The position numbers and the translations under genes are program-made. From an uncultured bacterium (GTDB lineage: Bacteria > Bacillota > Clostridia > Oscillospirales > Oscillospiraceae), in assembly GCA_946056135.1 (NCBI GenBank), contig CAMGIN010000013.1:1-40456 (forward strand): a stretch of 40,456 bases of DNA. The letters run 5' to 3'. Below, one piece after another: positions 24,683 to 33,975 of this stretch (within the stretch, counting starts at the first letter, position 1; each line of letters opens with the position of its first letter). Under the pieces are notes generated by a model that saw only the letters and a program-made list of their open reading frames with translations, made no database searches and was not told the origin of the DNA.

Positions 24683-27127
24683 ATGATCGCGAAAATTGCG
24701 GTTTCTGCGGCGAATTTTGCCATCGATAAGCCCTATTCCTACCGGATTCCCGAGGGAATGACGGTGTATCCCGGCCAGCGGGTTCAGCTGCCCTTCGGCC
24801 GTGCCAACAAGCGCACCGAGGGCGTGGTTCTGACGGTGGAGGAAGGCAGTGAGGACAAGCTCAAGACCATTGAGCGCTGTCTGGACGAAGGACCGGTGCT
24901 GACCGGGACCCAGCTGCGGCTGGCGGCATTTCTGCGGGAGCGGTATTTCTGCACCTTTTACGATGCCATCCGGGCCATGCTTCCGGCGGGACTGTGGTTC
25001 CAGACCAGGGAAACCTTTTCCTTAACGGAGGACCGCTCCTGGAAGGAGAAGACCATTCGGAAGAAGGATGCTCTGAGCATTCTGACGCTGCTGGAAAACC
25101 TGGGCGGACAGGCCGAGGAACCAGCTCTGCGAAACCTGATCCCTGACGAACAGGTTCTGAACGACGCGGTTTCCTATCTGGTCCGGAAGAAGTGGATTTC
25201 CACCCAGACGAATTACCTGCGCCGCACCGGTGACAGGACGGAAAAAATCGCGACACTGGCCTCCTCTCCTGAGGAAGCACTGGAATATGCCGCGCGCCGC
25301 CCTAAAGCCGCCAATCTGCAGAAAAGCGTGCTGGAGCTGCTGTGCAGCGTGGACAGCGTCTCCGTCAAGGAGCTGTGCTACTTCACCGGCGCTACCACGG
25401 CGACGGTGAACCGGCTGGAAAAGCTGGGGTATCTGACGCTGACGGAGCGGCCGGTGCTTCGCTGCCGGGAGATCCGCCCTGTGCAGCTGGACGGCCCCCT
25501 GGTTTTGCAGGGAGACCAGCAGACCTGCTATGAAGGCTTATCCAAACAAATGACAGAAGAAGCGCCGGGGGTGGCTCTGCTTTATGGCGTCACCGGCTCC
25601 GGTAAAACCTCTGTCTATATCCAATTGATTCAAACTGCTCTGGAGACAGGGAAAAGCGCCATGCTTCTGGTGCCGGAGATCGCCCTGACCCCCCAATTGC
25701 TGGGGCTGATGGCGGCTTACTTCGGGGACCGGGTGGCGGTGCTCCACAGCAGCCTGGGAACGGCGGAGCGCTACGACCAGTGGAAACGGGTTCGCAGTGG
25801 TGACGCCAGAGTTATTGTTGGCACCCGTTCTGCGGTGTTTGCCCCCTGTGATCCTGGCCTCATCATCCTGGACGAAGAACAGGAGCATTCCTACAAATCC
25901 GAAAATTCTCCCCGGTATTCGGCCCGGGAGGTGGCCATTTGGCGCGGCAGCCGGGAAAAGGCCCTGGTGCTTTTGGGCTCCGCGACCCCCTCCATTGAGA
26001 CCATGTACCATGCCAGGCGCGGCGACTACCGGCTGTATACCTTAAAAGAGCGTTATAATGGCCGCCCTCTGCCCCAGGTGGAGATTGTGGACATGCGGGA
26101 GGAGCTGAAGCTGGGCAATGACCTGTCCCTCAGCGTCCCTCTGCGCCAGGCCATGTTGGAGACCCGGGACGCGGGCAAGCAGACCATTCTGCTTTTAAAC
26201 CGCCGGGGCAACAGCCGGGCACTGGTGTGCGTGGATTGCCGCCAGACCCCTGAATGCCCCCGGTGCAGCGTCCGGCTGACGTATCACAGCGCCAACAACC
26301 GGCTCATGTGCCACTACTGTGGCTATTCCATGCCCAGTCCCCAGCGCTGTCCAGCCTGCGCAGGACCCTTGAAGACCGTCGGCACCGGCACCCAGAAGGT
26401 ACAGGAGGAGCTGGAATTTGTGTTTCCCGACATGCCCTCCATCCGCATGGACGCCGACACCGTCAGTGCGGTAAACACCCATGAAAAGATTCTGGACCGG
26501 TTTCAGAAGGAGAAGATTCCTGTGCTCGTCGGCACCCAGATGGTGGCGAAAGGGCTGAACCTGCCGGATGTGACCTTGGTAGGGGTTCTGGACGCAGATC
26601 TGAGCCTGTACACCGGAGACTACCGGGCAGGGGAGACCACCTTTAACATGCTGACCCAAGTGGTTGGCAGGGCGGGCCGGGGAGATACCCCGGGCCGGGC
26701 TGTGATCCAGACTCTTGTGCCGGAGCATCAGGTGATCCGGCTGGCTGCCGGGCAGGATTACGACGGATTCTACAATCTGGAGATCCAGCTGCGGCGGACC
26801 CTGAATTTGCCGCCCTTCGGAGACATCGCTACCGTGACCTTTGTGGGCCAGGAGGAGGCGATGCTGCTACGGGGCGCCGCCAAGTTCCGGGACAGCCTGA
26901 ACGCCTGTCTGCGGCAGGAACCCTATTGCCAGGAACACTGCACGGTGCTGGGGCCCGCGCCCTGCGTCGTGCCGAAGATCAACTACAATTTCCGCTACCA
27001 GCTGACCCTGCGCTGCTGCATGACAAGACAGTTGCGGCTGCTCATTGCCCATCTGCTGCGCCAGTTCAGCCAGGATAAGGCAAACCGGGGCGTCAGCGCC
27101 TTTGCGGACGTGAACGGATTCGAATAA
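24683..27127 (+). CDS. priA: Primosomal replication restart helicase PriA
   Basis: A 3' to 5' helicase that reloads the replisome at stalled forks. The 814-residue protein has an N-terminal fork-binding domain (MIAKIAVSAANFAIDKPYSY), the Walker A GVTGSGKT at 302-309, and Walker B LDEEQEHSYKSE (D397 to Q400). A zinc domain with eight cysteines follows (C516, C519, C525, C528, C543, C546, C556, C559), then motifs V and VI (VGRAGRGDTPG). The Walker B box reads DEEQ where many bacteria have DEEH. GGAGGG precedes the ATG. def follows after 17 bases. Confidence 0.96.
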   Translation: MIAKIAVSAANFAIDKPYSYRIPEGMTVYPGQRVQLPFGRANKRTEGVVLTVEEGSEDKLKTIERCLDEGPVLTGTQLRLAAFLRERYFCTFYDAIRAMLPAGLWFQTRETFSLTEDRSWKEKTIRKKDALSILTLLENLGGQAEEPALRNLIPDEQVLNDAVSYLVRKKWISTQTNYLRRTGDRTEKIATLASSPEEALEYAARRPKAANLQKSVLELLCSVDSVSVKELCYFTGATTATVNRLEKLGYLTLTERPVLRCREIRPVQLDGPLVLQGDQQTCYEGLSKQMTEEAPGVALLYGVTGSGKTSVYIQLIQTALETGKSAMLLVPEIALTPQLLGLMAAYFGDRVAVLHSSLGTAERYDQWKRVRSGDARVIVGTRSAVFAPCDPGLIILDEEQEHSYKSENSPRYSAREVAIWRGSREKALVLLGSATPSIETMYHARRGDYRLYTLKERYNGRPLPQVEIVDMREELKLGNDLSLSVPLRQAMLETRDAGKQTILLLNRRGNSRALVCVDCRQTPECPRCSVRLTYHSANNRLMCHYCGYSMPSPQRCPACAGPLKTVGTGTQKVQEELEFVFPDMPSIRMDADTVSAVNTHEKILDRFQKEKIPVLVGTQMVAKGLNLPDVTLVGVLDADLSLYTGDYRAGETTFNMLTQVVGRAGRGDTPGRAVIQTLVPEHQVIRLAAGQDYDGFYNLEIQLRRTLNLPPFGDIATVTFVGQEEAMLLRGAAKFRDSLNACLRQEPYCQEHCTVLGPAPCVVPKINYNFRYQLTLRCCMTRQLRLLIAHLLRQFSQDKANRGVSAFADVNGFE

Positions 27128-27144
27128 AGAAAGAGGTTTTTGCA

Positions 27145-27621
27145 ATGGCACTGCGTAAAATTTTAACCACACAGGAACCGGCGCTGCACAAGGTCTGCAA
27201 GCCGGTAGAAAAGTTTGACTGGCGGCTCCACAGACTGCTGAACGACATGGCTGACACCTTGGCCGAGGCCAATGGTGTGGGTCTGGCTGCGCCTCAGGTG
27301 GGTATTCTGCGCCGGGTGGTTATTGTGGACACCGGTGAGAAGATCCTGGAGCTGGTGAATCCCACTCTGGTGGAGACCAGCGGGGAGCAGATTGGGGCCG
27401 AGGGCTGCCTCAGCGTCCCCGGCAAGTACGGCTTAGTGAAGCGGCCCTATTATGCCAAGGTCCGGGCCCAGGACCGCAACGGCGAATGGTTCGAGGCCGA
27501 GGGCGAAGAACTGATTGGCCGGTGCTTCTGCCATGAGCTGGACCACCTGGACGGCATCGTCTACACCGAGGTCATGGAGCGCTTCCTGACTGAGGAAGAG
27601 CTGGCAGGCGACGGCGAATAG
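27145..27621 (+). CDS. def: Peptide deformylase
   Basis: Removes the formyl group from new N-terminal methionines; a metal (Fe2+) enzyme. The 158-residue protein has the three family motifs: GVGLAAPQVG, EGCLSVPG with metal ligand C88, and HELDHLDG with H130, E131 and H134. It follows priA directly and is separated from fmt, its functional opposite, by a 231-base gap that holds a miniature element. AAAGAGG serves as the ribosome binding site. Confidence 0.96.
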   Translation: MALRKILTTQEPALHKVCKPVEKFDWRLHRLLNDMADTLAEANGVGLAAPQVGILRRVVIVDTGEKILELVNPTLVETSGEQIGAEGCLSVPGKYGLVKRPYYAKVRAQDRNGEWFEAEGEELIGRCFCHELDHLDGIVYTEVMERFLTEEELAGDGE

Positions 27622-27667
27622 ATTCAGCGGCTGAGATTTTTCTGTACAGAATTGTTTTGTGCAGCAC

Positions 27668-27820
27668 CCACTGTAGGGGAGGGTCACTGACCCTCCCGCC
27701 GGGTGCCGGGATTGCGCGGATGGATGGTTCCGCAAGACCAATTACAGGGATGGAAGCGCTTGATGTTTCCGCTCTGTCCCAAAGAAAAGCGGGAGGGTCG
27801 GTGACCCTCCCCTACAGTGG
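27668..27820 (+). repeat. 153-bp element with 32-bp palindromic terminal repeats (family D)
   Basis: The left end (27668-27699) and right end (27789-27820) are reverse complements with one mismatch in 32 bases. Each begins or ends with CCACTGTAGGGGAGGGTCAC or its inverse. Each terminus also contains its own palindrome, GGGAGGGTCACTGACCCTCCC split around a CACTG centre, so two small hairpins or one large one can form. The 89-base centre is unlike anything else here and has no open frame. It lies between def and fmt. Confidence 0.85.
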
Positions 27821-27852
27821 ATGCGCATTCATTATATTCCGGAGGATACGGC

Positions 27853-28761
27853 ATGCGTGTTGTGTTTATGGGGACGCCGGATATCGCGGCGACCTGTCTG
27901 AAGAAAATTCTCGCCGACGGCTTTGAGGTTGTCGGCGTCTATACCCAGCCGGACCGGCCCAAGGGGCGGGGGATGAAGCTGGTGGCCTCTCCCGTAAAGG
28001 AAGTTGCCGTTGCCGCGAATATCCTCGTGTTCCAGCCGGAAAATTTCCGGGAGGAGGAAACCGTGGAGCAGCTCCGGGCTCTGAAGCCGGATGTCTGTGC
28101 CGTGGTGGCCTACGGACGGATTCTGCCCCAGAAGGTGCTGGATGTGCCCAGTAGCGGCTGCATCAATATCCATGCCAGCGTCCTTCCCAAATACCGGGGC
28201 TCCGCGCCCTACCAGTGGGCGGTGCTGGACGGCCTGGCCGAGACCGGTGTTACCGCCATGTACCTGTGCCGGGAGATGGATGCCGGGGATATCATCGACG
28301 TGTCCAAAACTCCTATTGGAGAAAATGAAACGGCAGGGGAGCTGCTGGACCGGCTGGCGGTGCTGGGAGCGGACCTGCTGAGCAAGACCCTGACCCGGTT
28401 CGAAAACGGGAAGGTGCCTGCCGTGCCCCAGGATGAAACCCAGGTGTCCTATGCCCCCATGCTGGACAAGACCATGTGTCCCATCGATTGGACGAAGACT
28501 GCCCAACAGGTCCACAACCAGGTTCGGGGCCTGCATCCCTGGCCCGTAGCCACTATGGAGCTGGAGGGCAAAACCTTTAAAGTACACGCCACAAAGATTG
28601 TGGAAGGCTCCGGCAAGCCCGGGCAGGTTCTGGGCCTGACCAAGACCGGCCTGCGGATCGCCTGTGGGGAAGGGGCGGTAGAGATTCTCTCCTTGCAGGC
28701 CGAGGGTGGCAAGCGCATGGCGGCGCCCGATTACTTCCGGGGCCATCCCCTGAAAGCCTGA
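27853..28761 (+). CDS. fmt: Methionyl-tRNA formyltransferase
   Basis: Formylates initiator Met-tRNA using 10-formyltetrahydrofolate. The 302-residue protein starts MRVVFMGTPDIAATCL and has the folate/active-site block INIHASVLPKYRGSAPYQWA with catalytic N and H, then the C-terminal tRNA-binding OB domain (VRGLHPWPVATMELEG). GGAGG (27841-27845) seven bases upstream decides the start; the frame is open further back into the repeat. The stop shares one base with the rsmB start. Confidence 0.96.
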   Translation: MRVVFMGTPDIAATCLKKILADGFEVVGVYTQPDRPKGRGMKLVASPVKEVAVAANILVFQPENFREEETVEQLRALKPDVCAVVAYGRILPQKVLDVPSSGCINIHASVLPKYRGSAPYQWAVLDGLAETGVTAMYLCREMDAGDIIDVSKTPIGENETAGELLDRLAVLGADLLSKTLTRFENGKVPAVPQDETQVSYAPMLDKTMCPIDWTKTAQQVHNQVRGLHPWPVATMELEGKTFKVHATKIVEGSGKPGQVLGLTKTGLRIACGEGAVEILSLQAEGGKRMAAPDYFRGHPLKA

Positions 28762-30074
28762 TGGGGGCCCGGGAAACGGCGCTGAACGCGCTGATGGCCT
28801 GCCGCAAAAGCGGGGCCTGGTCCAACGGCGTGCTGAAGGAGTATATCCGCCGGGACCGCTTGAACAGCCGGGACGCAGCCCTGGCCACCCGGCTGTGCTA
28901 TGGCGTCCTGCAGAACCGGAATAAGCTGGACTTCTATTTACAGCAGCTCCTGACGGGGAGACTGAAGAACCTGCACCCTGTGGTGCGGGACATTCTTCAC
29001 CTGGGGTTGTATCAGATCTATGAACTGGACAAAATTCCCGACAGCGCCGCGGTGAACGAATCCGTGGCCCTGGCGAAGAAATACAACAAAAACCCAAAGG
29101 CGGCCTCCCTGGTCAACGGGGTCCTGCGCAGCGCGGTGCGGACCCGGGGGCAGCTGGTAGAGCCGGTTTCCTATGCCGACCGCTACAGCCATCCGGACGA
29201 ATTGATTTCCCTGCTGAAAGCCAATCTTCCCAAGGGAATGCTGGAGGCCACCCTGATTGCCAACAATACCGCACCCCAGACGGTGGTGCAGGTCAACACC
29301 CTGCGCATTAGTGCGGCGAAACTTGTCGAACGGCTGGCCTCGGAGCAGGTTCAGGCTCAGCCCCATAGGTGGATGAAAGACTGTCTGATCCTCTCCGGCA
29401 CCGGCAGCATCGAGCAGCTGCCCTCCTTCCGGGAAGGCTGCTTCTATGTTCAGGACCCGGCCTCCAAGCTCAGCGTCCTGTGCGCTCAGCTTCCAAAGGC
29501 GGATATCCGTCTGTTGGACTGCTGCGCCGCCCCGGGGGGAAAGAGCTTCGCGGCAGCCATCGCCATGGAGGGCCGGGGGAGCATCACCTCCTGCGACATC
29601 CACGCCCACAAAACGGAGCTGATTGCCAGCGGCGCGGCCCGTCTGGGCCTGCCTAACATCACCGTTCGGCAGCAGGACGCGACGGTCCCGGTGCCCCAGT
29701 GGGAAAACGCCATGCACGCGGTGCTGGCGGATGTGCCCTGCTCGGGGCTTGGCATTATCCGCAAGAAGCCGGATATCCGCTATAAAGATCTGGCGGAAAC
29801 GGAGCAGCTGCCCCAATTGCAATTTCAAATTCTGGAAACCCAGGCGGCCTATGTCAAGCCCGGCGGCATCCTTATGTATTCCACCTGTACCCTGCTGAAG
29901 CGGGAGAACGAGGACGTGGTGACCGCGTTCCTGGCAGGGCATCCGGATTTTCACCTGGAGCCTCTGCCCCTGCCGGAGGTCTTCCCCAAAAACGAAACCG
30001 GGATGCTGACCCTGCTTCCCGGCGAATACGACACCGACGGCTTCTTTATCAGCCGCCTGCGGAGGAATGTATGA
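28761..30074 (+). CDS. rsmB: 16S rRNA (cytosine-967-C5) methyltransferase
   Basis: A SAM-dependent m5C methyltransferase of 437 residues. The N-terminal NusB-like domain (RETALNALMACRKSGAWSN) is followed by a Rossmann-type methyltransferase with the SAM motif LDCCAAPGGKS and the two active cysteines C327 (DVPCSGLG) and C376 (STCTLLKRENEDV). It overlaps fmt by one base and rlmN by four, so fmt-rsmB-rlmN is one coupled unit. This matches the Bacillus gene order. Confidence 0.95.
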   Translation: MGARETALNALMACRKSGAWSNGVLKEYIRRDRLNSRDAALATRLCYGVLQNRNKLDFYLQQLLTGRLKNLHPVVRDILHLGLYQIYELDKIPDSAAVNESVALAKKYNKNPKAASLVNGVLRSAVRTRGQLVEPVSYADRYSHPDELISLLKANLPKGMLEATLIANNTAPQTVVQVNTLRISAAKLVERLASEQVQAQPHRWMKDCLILSGTGSIEQLPSFREGCFYVQDPASKLSVLCAQLPKADIRLLDCCAAPGGKSFAAAIAMEGRGSITSCDIHAHKTELIASGAARLGLPNITVRQQDATVPVPQWENAMHAVLADVPCSGLGIIRKKPDIRYKDLAETEQLPQLQFQILETQAAYVKPGGILMYSTCTLLKRENEDVVTAFLAGHPDFHLEPLPLPEVFPKNETGMLTLLPGEYDTDGFFISRLRRNV

Positions 30075-31099
30075 ACCTGAAATCCCTGACCCAGCCGGAG
30101 CTGGCTGATATCTTAAAAGAGCTGGGCCAGCCGTCCTTCCGGGCCAAACAGGTTTTCACCTGGCTCCATAAAGGTGTTCGCTCCTATGACGAGATGACCA
30201 ACCTTCCCAAGGCACTGCGGGACGTTCTTTCCAAGGAATACCCCATCCAAGCTCCGAAGGTGGTGCGCAAGCAGGAATCTCGGCGGGACGGCACCATAAA
30301 ATATCTGTGGGAGCTGTCCGACGGCAACTGCGTGGAGACGGTGCTGATGCGCTATCACTACGGCAACACCGTCTGCATCTCCACGGAGGTGGGCTGCCGC
30401 ATGGGCTGTGCCTTCTGCGCTTCTACCCTGGGCGGTTTGGTACGGCGGCTGGAGCCCTTTGAGATGCTGGATCAGGTACTGTTTACGCAGGTGAATTCCG
30501 GCCTGCCGGTGTCCCATATCGTGCTCATGGGCATCGGGGAACCCCTGGACAACTTTGACAACGTCATGCGCTTTCTGGAGCTGGTGAACAGCCCCGACGG
30601 CATGAACATCTCCATGCGCCACATCAGCCTGTCCACGTGCGGCCTGGTGCCGAAGATCGACGAGCTGGCAAAGCGGAAGCTGCAATTGACCCTGTCCGTC
30701 TCCTTCCACGCCCCCAATGACGCTATCCGGGACCGGATCATGCCGGTGAACAGGGCATATCCCAGCGAAGAATTGCTGGAAGCCTGCCGCCGCTACTATC
30801 AGGCCACCAACCGGCGGATCTCCTTTGAATACGCCATGATCGACGGGGTCAATGATTCCGAGGAAAACGCCAAAGAGCTTCTGCGGCGGCTGAAGGGCCT
30901 GCCTGCTCACTTCAATCTGATTCCCCTGAACCATGTAGAGGAAAGCCCATTGAAGCCCAGCAGCCGGGCAGCGGTGGCTAAATTTCAAAAGACCCTGGAA
31001 GACGGCGGCATCACGGCCACTGTCCGGAGAACCCTTGGGGGCGACATTGATGCCTCCTGCGGCCAGCTGCGCCGCAAATTTACCCAAGAGAAGACATAA
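30071..31099 (+). CDS. rlmN: 23S rRNA (adenine-2503-C2) methyltransferase RlmN
   Basis: A radical SAM enzyme that methylates A2503 of 23S rRNA and often A37 of tRNA. The 342-residue protein has the cluster cysteines C109, C113 and C116 in CRMGCAFC, and the mechanistic cysteine C330 in DIDASCGQL. The N terminus has a helical domain (FRAKQVFTWLHKGV). A Cfr-type resistance paralogue is unlikely, because length, the motif context and the operon position match RlmN. Confidence 0.95.
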   Translation: MNLKSLTQPELADILKELGQPSFRAKQVFTWLHKGVRSYDEMTNLPKALRDVLSKEYPIQAPKVVRKQESRRDGTIKYLWELSDGNCVETVLMRYHYGNTVCISTEVGCRMGCAFCASTLGGLVRRLEPFEMLDQVLFTQVNSGLPVSHIVLMGIGEPLDNFDNVMRFLELVNSPDGMNISMRHISLSTCGLVPKIDELAKRKLQLTLSVSFHAPNDAIRDRIMPVNRAYPSEELLEACRRYYQATNRRISFEYAMIDGVNDSEENAKELLRRLKGLPAHFNLIPLNHVEESPLKPSSRAAVAKFQKTLEDGGITATVRRTLGGDIDASCGQLRRKFTQEKT

Positions 31100-31117
31100 C
31101 CGAGAGGAGCTGCGCTT

Positions 31118-31849
31118 ATGCAAAGCTGGGGCTTGACCGATCCTGGCAACGTCCGAAAACAGAATCAGGATGCTTATCGAATGGAACAGCTTGACCGCGG
31201 CACGCTGCTGTGTGTTGTCTGCGACGGCATGGGCGGGGCAAAATCCGGCAATATCGCCAGCAATCTGGCGGTGGAGGTCTTTGTAGAGGAGGTCCGCCGC
31301 TGCTGGAAACCCACCATGGATCAGGAGAAGATCGACCAGATGCTCCGGGGCGCCGTTAAGCTGGCAAATTTTACTGTCTATGACCAGGCGGCCCAGTTTG
31401 CCGAATTCGACGGCATGGGCACCACTCTGGTGGCGGCGCTGATCCGGGGCAAGAAGGCTACCGTGGTCAATGTGGGAGACAGCCGGGCCTACGGCATTAA
31501 CCGGGGCGGCATCCAGCAGATTACGAAGGATCATTCTCTGGTGCAGCTGATGGTGGACCGGGGAGAGCTGACTCCGGAGCTCGCCAAGACATATCCAGGT
31601 AAAAACTACATTACCCGTGCCATAGGCACGGAACCGTTGGTCGTCTGTGACATTTTTCACTGGGATGTCAGCAGGGGAGACTTCCTGCTGCTGTGCTCCG
31701 ACGGCCTGAGCAATCTGATGGACGATCAGGAGATTCTGTTTGAGGTCGTCCACGGCGTGAACAAGCAGCACTGCTGCAAGCGGCTGCTGAACATCGCGAA
31801 GAACCGCGGCGCGCCGGATAACGTGACCAGTATTCTTGTTTTGATTTAA
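31118..31849 (+). CDS. PP2C-type Ser/Thr phosphatase (Stp/PrpC)
   Basis: Removes phosphates placed by the adjacent PASTA kinase. The 243-residue protein has the PP2C metal-binding motifs: RKQNQDAY near residue 13-20, CDGMGG at 35-40, GTTLVAAL, GDSRAYG and SDGLSNL, with two Mn2+/Mg2+ sites expected. A ribosome binding site GAGAGGAG is about ten bases before the ATG. The 32-base spacing to pknB and the common phosphatase-kinase pairing support a joint signalling unit acting on cell wall growth and translation. Called prpC in Bacillus and stp in cocci. Confidence 0.94.
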   Translation: MQSWGLTDPGNVRKQNQDAYRMEQLDRGTLLCVVCDGMGGAKSGNIASNLAVEVFVEEVRRCWKPTMDQEKIDQMLRGAVKLANFTVYDQAAQFAEFDGMGTTLVAALIRGKKATVVNVGDSRAYGINRGGIQQITKDHSLVQLMVDRGELTPELAKTYPGKNYITRAIGTEPLVVCDIFHWDVSRGDFLLLCSDGLSNLMDDQEILFEVVHGVNKQHCCKRLLNIAKNRGAPDNVTSILVLI

Positions 31850-31881
31850 GGAACAGCAGCGAAAGGAGCATTTTGGACACA

Positions 31882-33975
31882 ATGGATCAATATATTGGGC
31901 GGCTGCTGGATGACCGGTACGAGATTCTGGAGGTTATCGGGACTGGCGGCATGGCCGTTGTTTATAAAGCACTCTGCCACCGCTTAAACCGGTTGGTAGC
32001 CATCAAAATATTAAAAGACGAATTTGCCGGGGACGAGGAATTCCGCCGCCGGTTCCATGCGGAAGGGGAGGCTGTGGCTATGCTGAGCCACCCCAACATC
32101 GTGCAGGTGTATGACGTTTCCTCCACGGACAACGCCAATTACATCGTCATGGAGCTGATTGACGGCATCTCCCTGAAGCAATATATGGAGAAGAAGGGCG
32201 TCCTAAACTGGAAGGAGACTCTGCATTTTTCCATGCAGATTGCCAAAGGCCTGGAGCATGCCCACAGCCGGGGCATTGTCCACCGGGACATCAAGCCTCA
32301 CAACATCATGGTGCTGAAAAACGGCTCCGTGAAGGTCATGGACTTCGGCATTGCCCGGGTTATGAACAAGAGCAACACCCTGACCAAGGAGGCTCTGGGT
32401 TCCGTCCACTACATCTCGCCAGAGCAGGCAAAGGGCGGCCATACGGACAACCGCTCGGACATCTATTCCCTGGCCGTGGTCATGTACGAGATGATGACCG
32501 GACGGCCTCCCTATGACGGGGAGTCCGCCGTATCGGTGGCCATTCAGCACATCAACGGCGGCGCACCTATGCCCTCCACCTTGAATCCCAACATCCCAGG
32601 CGGTCTGGAGCAGATCATCATGAAGGGCATGGCTCTGGATGTCCGGGACCGGTATGCTTCCGCCACGGAAATGCTGCAGGATATGGAGGAATTCCGGAAG
32701 AATCCTGCCATTCTGTTTGATTACCGGACATTGCTGGATGACGCTACCCGTGCCATCCCCACTGCTGCGCAGTCCAGGACGGTGGCGGATAAGAAGGTCC
32801 AGGCCAAGACCGGTGTGCGGACCACCACCGACAGCGTGCGGCTGCGGCAGGGGAATGCGGCCCCTGTCCGTTCCACCGGGTCCGTACCGGTGAACCGGGA
32901 GAATGAAGCCGTCCGCCGGGCCCAGCAGCGCAGAAAGGCCGAGGAGAAGAAGAAAGAAGAGGAACGCAGCCGGGTGGCGACCACGGCCATTGTGATCTGC
33001 AGCGCCGTGGCGGTCATTGCCATTGTGGTCTTCCTGGTGGCTCTGTTCAACGGCGCGCTGCTGAACCAGGAGAAGGAACTGGTGGAGGTGCCCTACCTGG
33101 AGGGAAATATGTACGGCGATGGCTTCGCCGCGAAATACAGCGATTTCACCATCCGCCTGCAGCCCCAGGAGTACAGCGATGCCTATGTGGCCGGTCAGAT
33201 CATGCACCAGGAGCCAGCGGGAGGCAGCAAGGTCCAGAAGGGGTCCGATCTGTGGATTACCATCAGCATGGGGCCGGAGCCTCCGGTGAAGACCATGGAC
33301 AATTACATCGGTGTATCTGCCGAGCAGGCATACGCAACCTTGTCCGGTATGGGCTTCGTGGTGTTGACGAAAAATGAAGTCAGCTATGTCTATGAAGTGG
33401 GTCTGGTGACCCGTACCGATCCCGCCTCCGGCACGGAACTGACGAACGGCCAGACGGTGTACCTCTACGTCAGCACCGGCCAGGAAGTGATCGAGGCCAA
33501 GATGCCCGACGTGGTGGGCCTGGAGATCGACCGGGCCAAGGAGTGGCTCAGTGAGCAGGGCTTTACCAATGTCCGGGCGGAGCCGGTGGAAAGCTCCAAG
33601 CCAAAGGATCAGGTTGTCTACCAGTCCGTGGAGAAGAATAAGGAGATTGACGTGACTTCGGAGATTATCATCCACTATTCCAAGGGCCAGGAGGAGACCG
33701 AAGCTCCGGAAACCCAGCCGGAGGAGGAGCAGGCCACTCAGGATGCGTCCAAGGAGATCACCCTGAGCCTGACCTTTGATCTTCCCCTGAGGGACAAGGA
33801 CTACATTCTCGATATCTGCCGCAGCGGCACCCCGGAGGTGCTGGTGACCAAGGTCATTCCCGCGGGAACCACCAGTATTACGGTGGATCTGACGGGCAGC
33901 GGCACCATGTGGTACGACCTGTACATTGACGGTGCCTTTGAATGCGAACAGGAAAAGGTGTTTACGGATGACTGA
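31882..33975 (+). CDS. PASTA-domain Ser/Thr protein kinase (PknB/PrkC)
   Basis: A membrane kinase sensing peptidoglycan fragments or lipid II. From the ATG at 31882 the protein is 697 residues: kinase domain 10-270 (GTGGMAVVYKA loop, K42, catalytic HRDIKPHN at 134-141, DFGIAR); juxtamembrane R/K/E-rich linker; TM helix about 365-393; three PASTA repeats at about 403-465, 469-535 and 541-605; and a further acidic linker and beta domain of about 75 residues. AAAGGAG lies 13 bases before the ATG and only four before an in-frame TTG at 31873, so the start is uncertain by three codons. Overlaps rsgA by eight bases. Confidence 0.94.
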   Translation: MDQYIGRLLDDRYEILEVIGTGGMAVVYKALCHRLNRLVAIKILKDEFAGDEEFRRRFHAEGEAVAMLSHPNIVQVYDVSSTDNANYIVMELIDGISLKQYMEKKGVLNWKETLHFSMQIAKGLEHAHSRGIVHRDIKPHNIMVLKNGSVKVMDFGIARVMNKSNTLTKEALGSVHYISPEQAKGGHTDNRSDIYSLAVVMYEMMTGRPPYDGESAVSVAIQHINGGAPMPSTLNPNIPGGLEQIIMKGMALDVRDRYASATEMLQDMEEFRKNPAILFDYRTLLDDATRAIPTAAQSRTVADKKVQAKTGVRTTTDSVRLRQGNAAPVRSTGSVPVNRENEAVRRAQQRRKAEEKKKEEERSRVATTAIVICSAVAVIAIVVFLVALFNGALLNQEKELVEVPYLEGNMYGDGFAAKYSDFTIRLQPQEYSDAYVAGQIMHQEPAGGSKVQKGSDLWITISMGPEPPVKTMDNYIGVSAEQAYATLSGMGFVVLTKNEVSYVYEVGLVTRTDPASGTELTNGQTVYLYVSTGQEVIEAKMPDVVGLEIDRAKEWLSEQGFTNVRAEPVESSKPKDQVVYQSVEKNKEIDVTSEIIIHYSKGQEETEAPETQPEEEQATQDASKEITLSLTFDLPLRDKDYILDICRSGTPEVLVTKVIPAGTTSITVDLTGSGTMWYDLYIDGAFECEQEKVFTDD

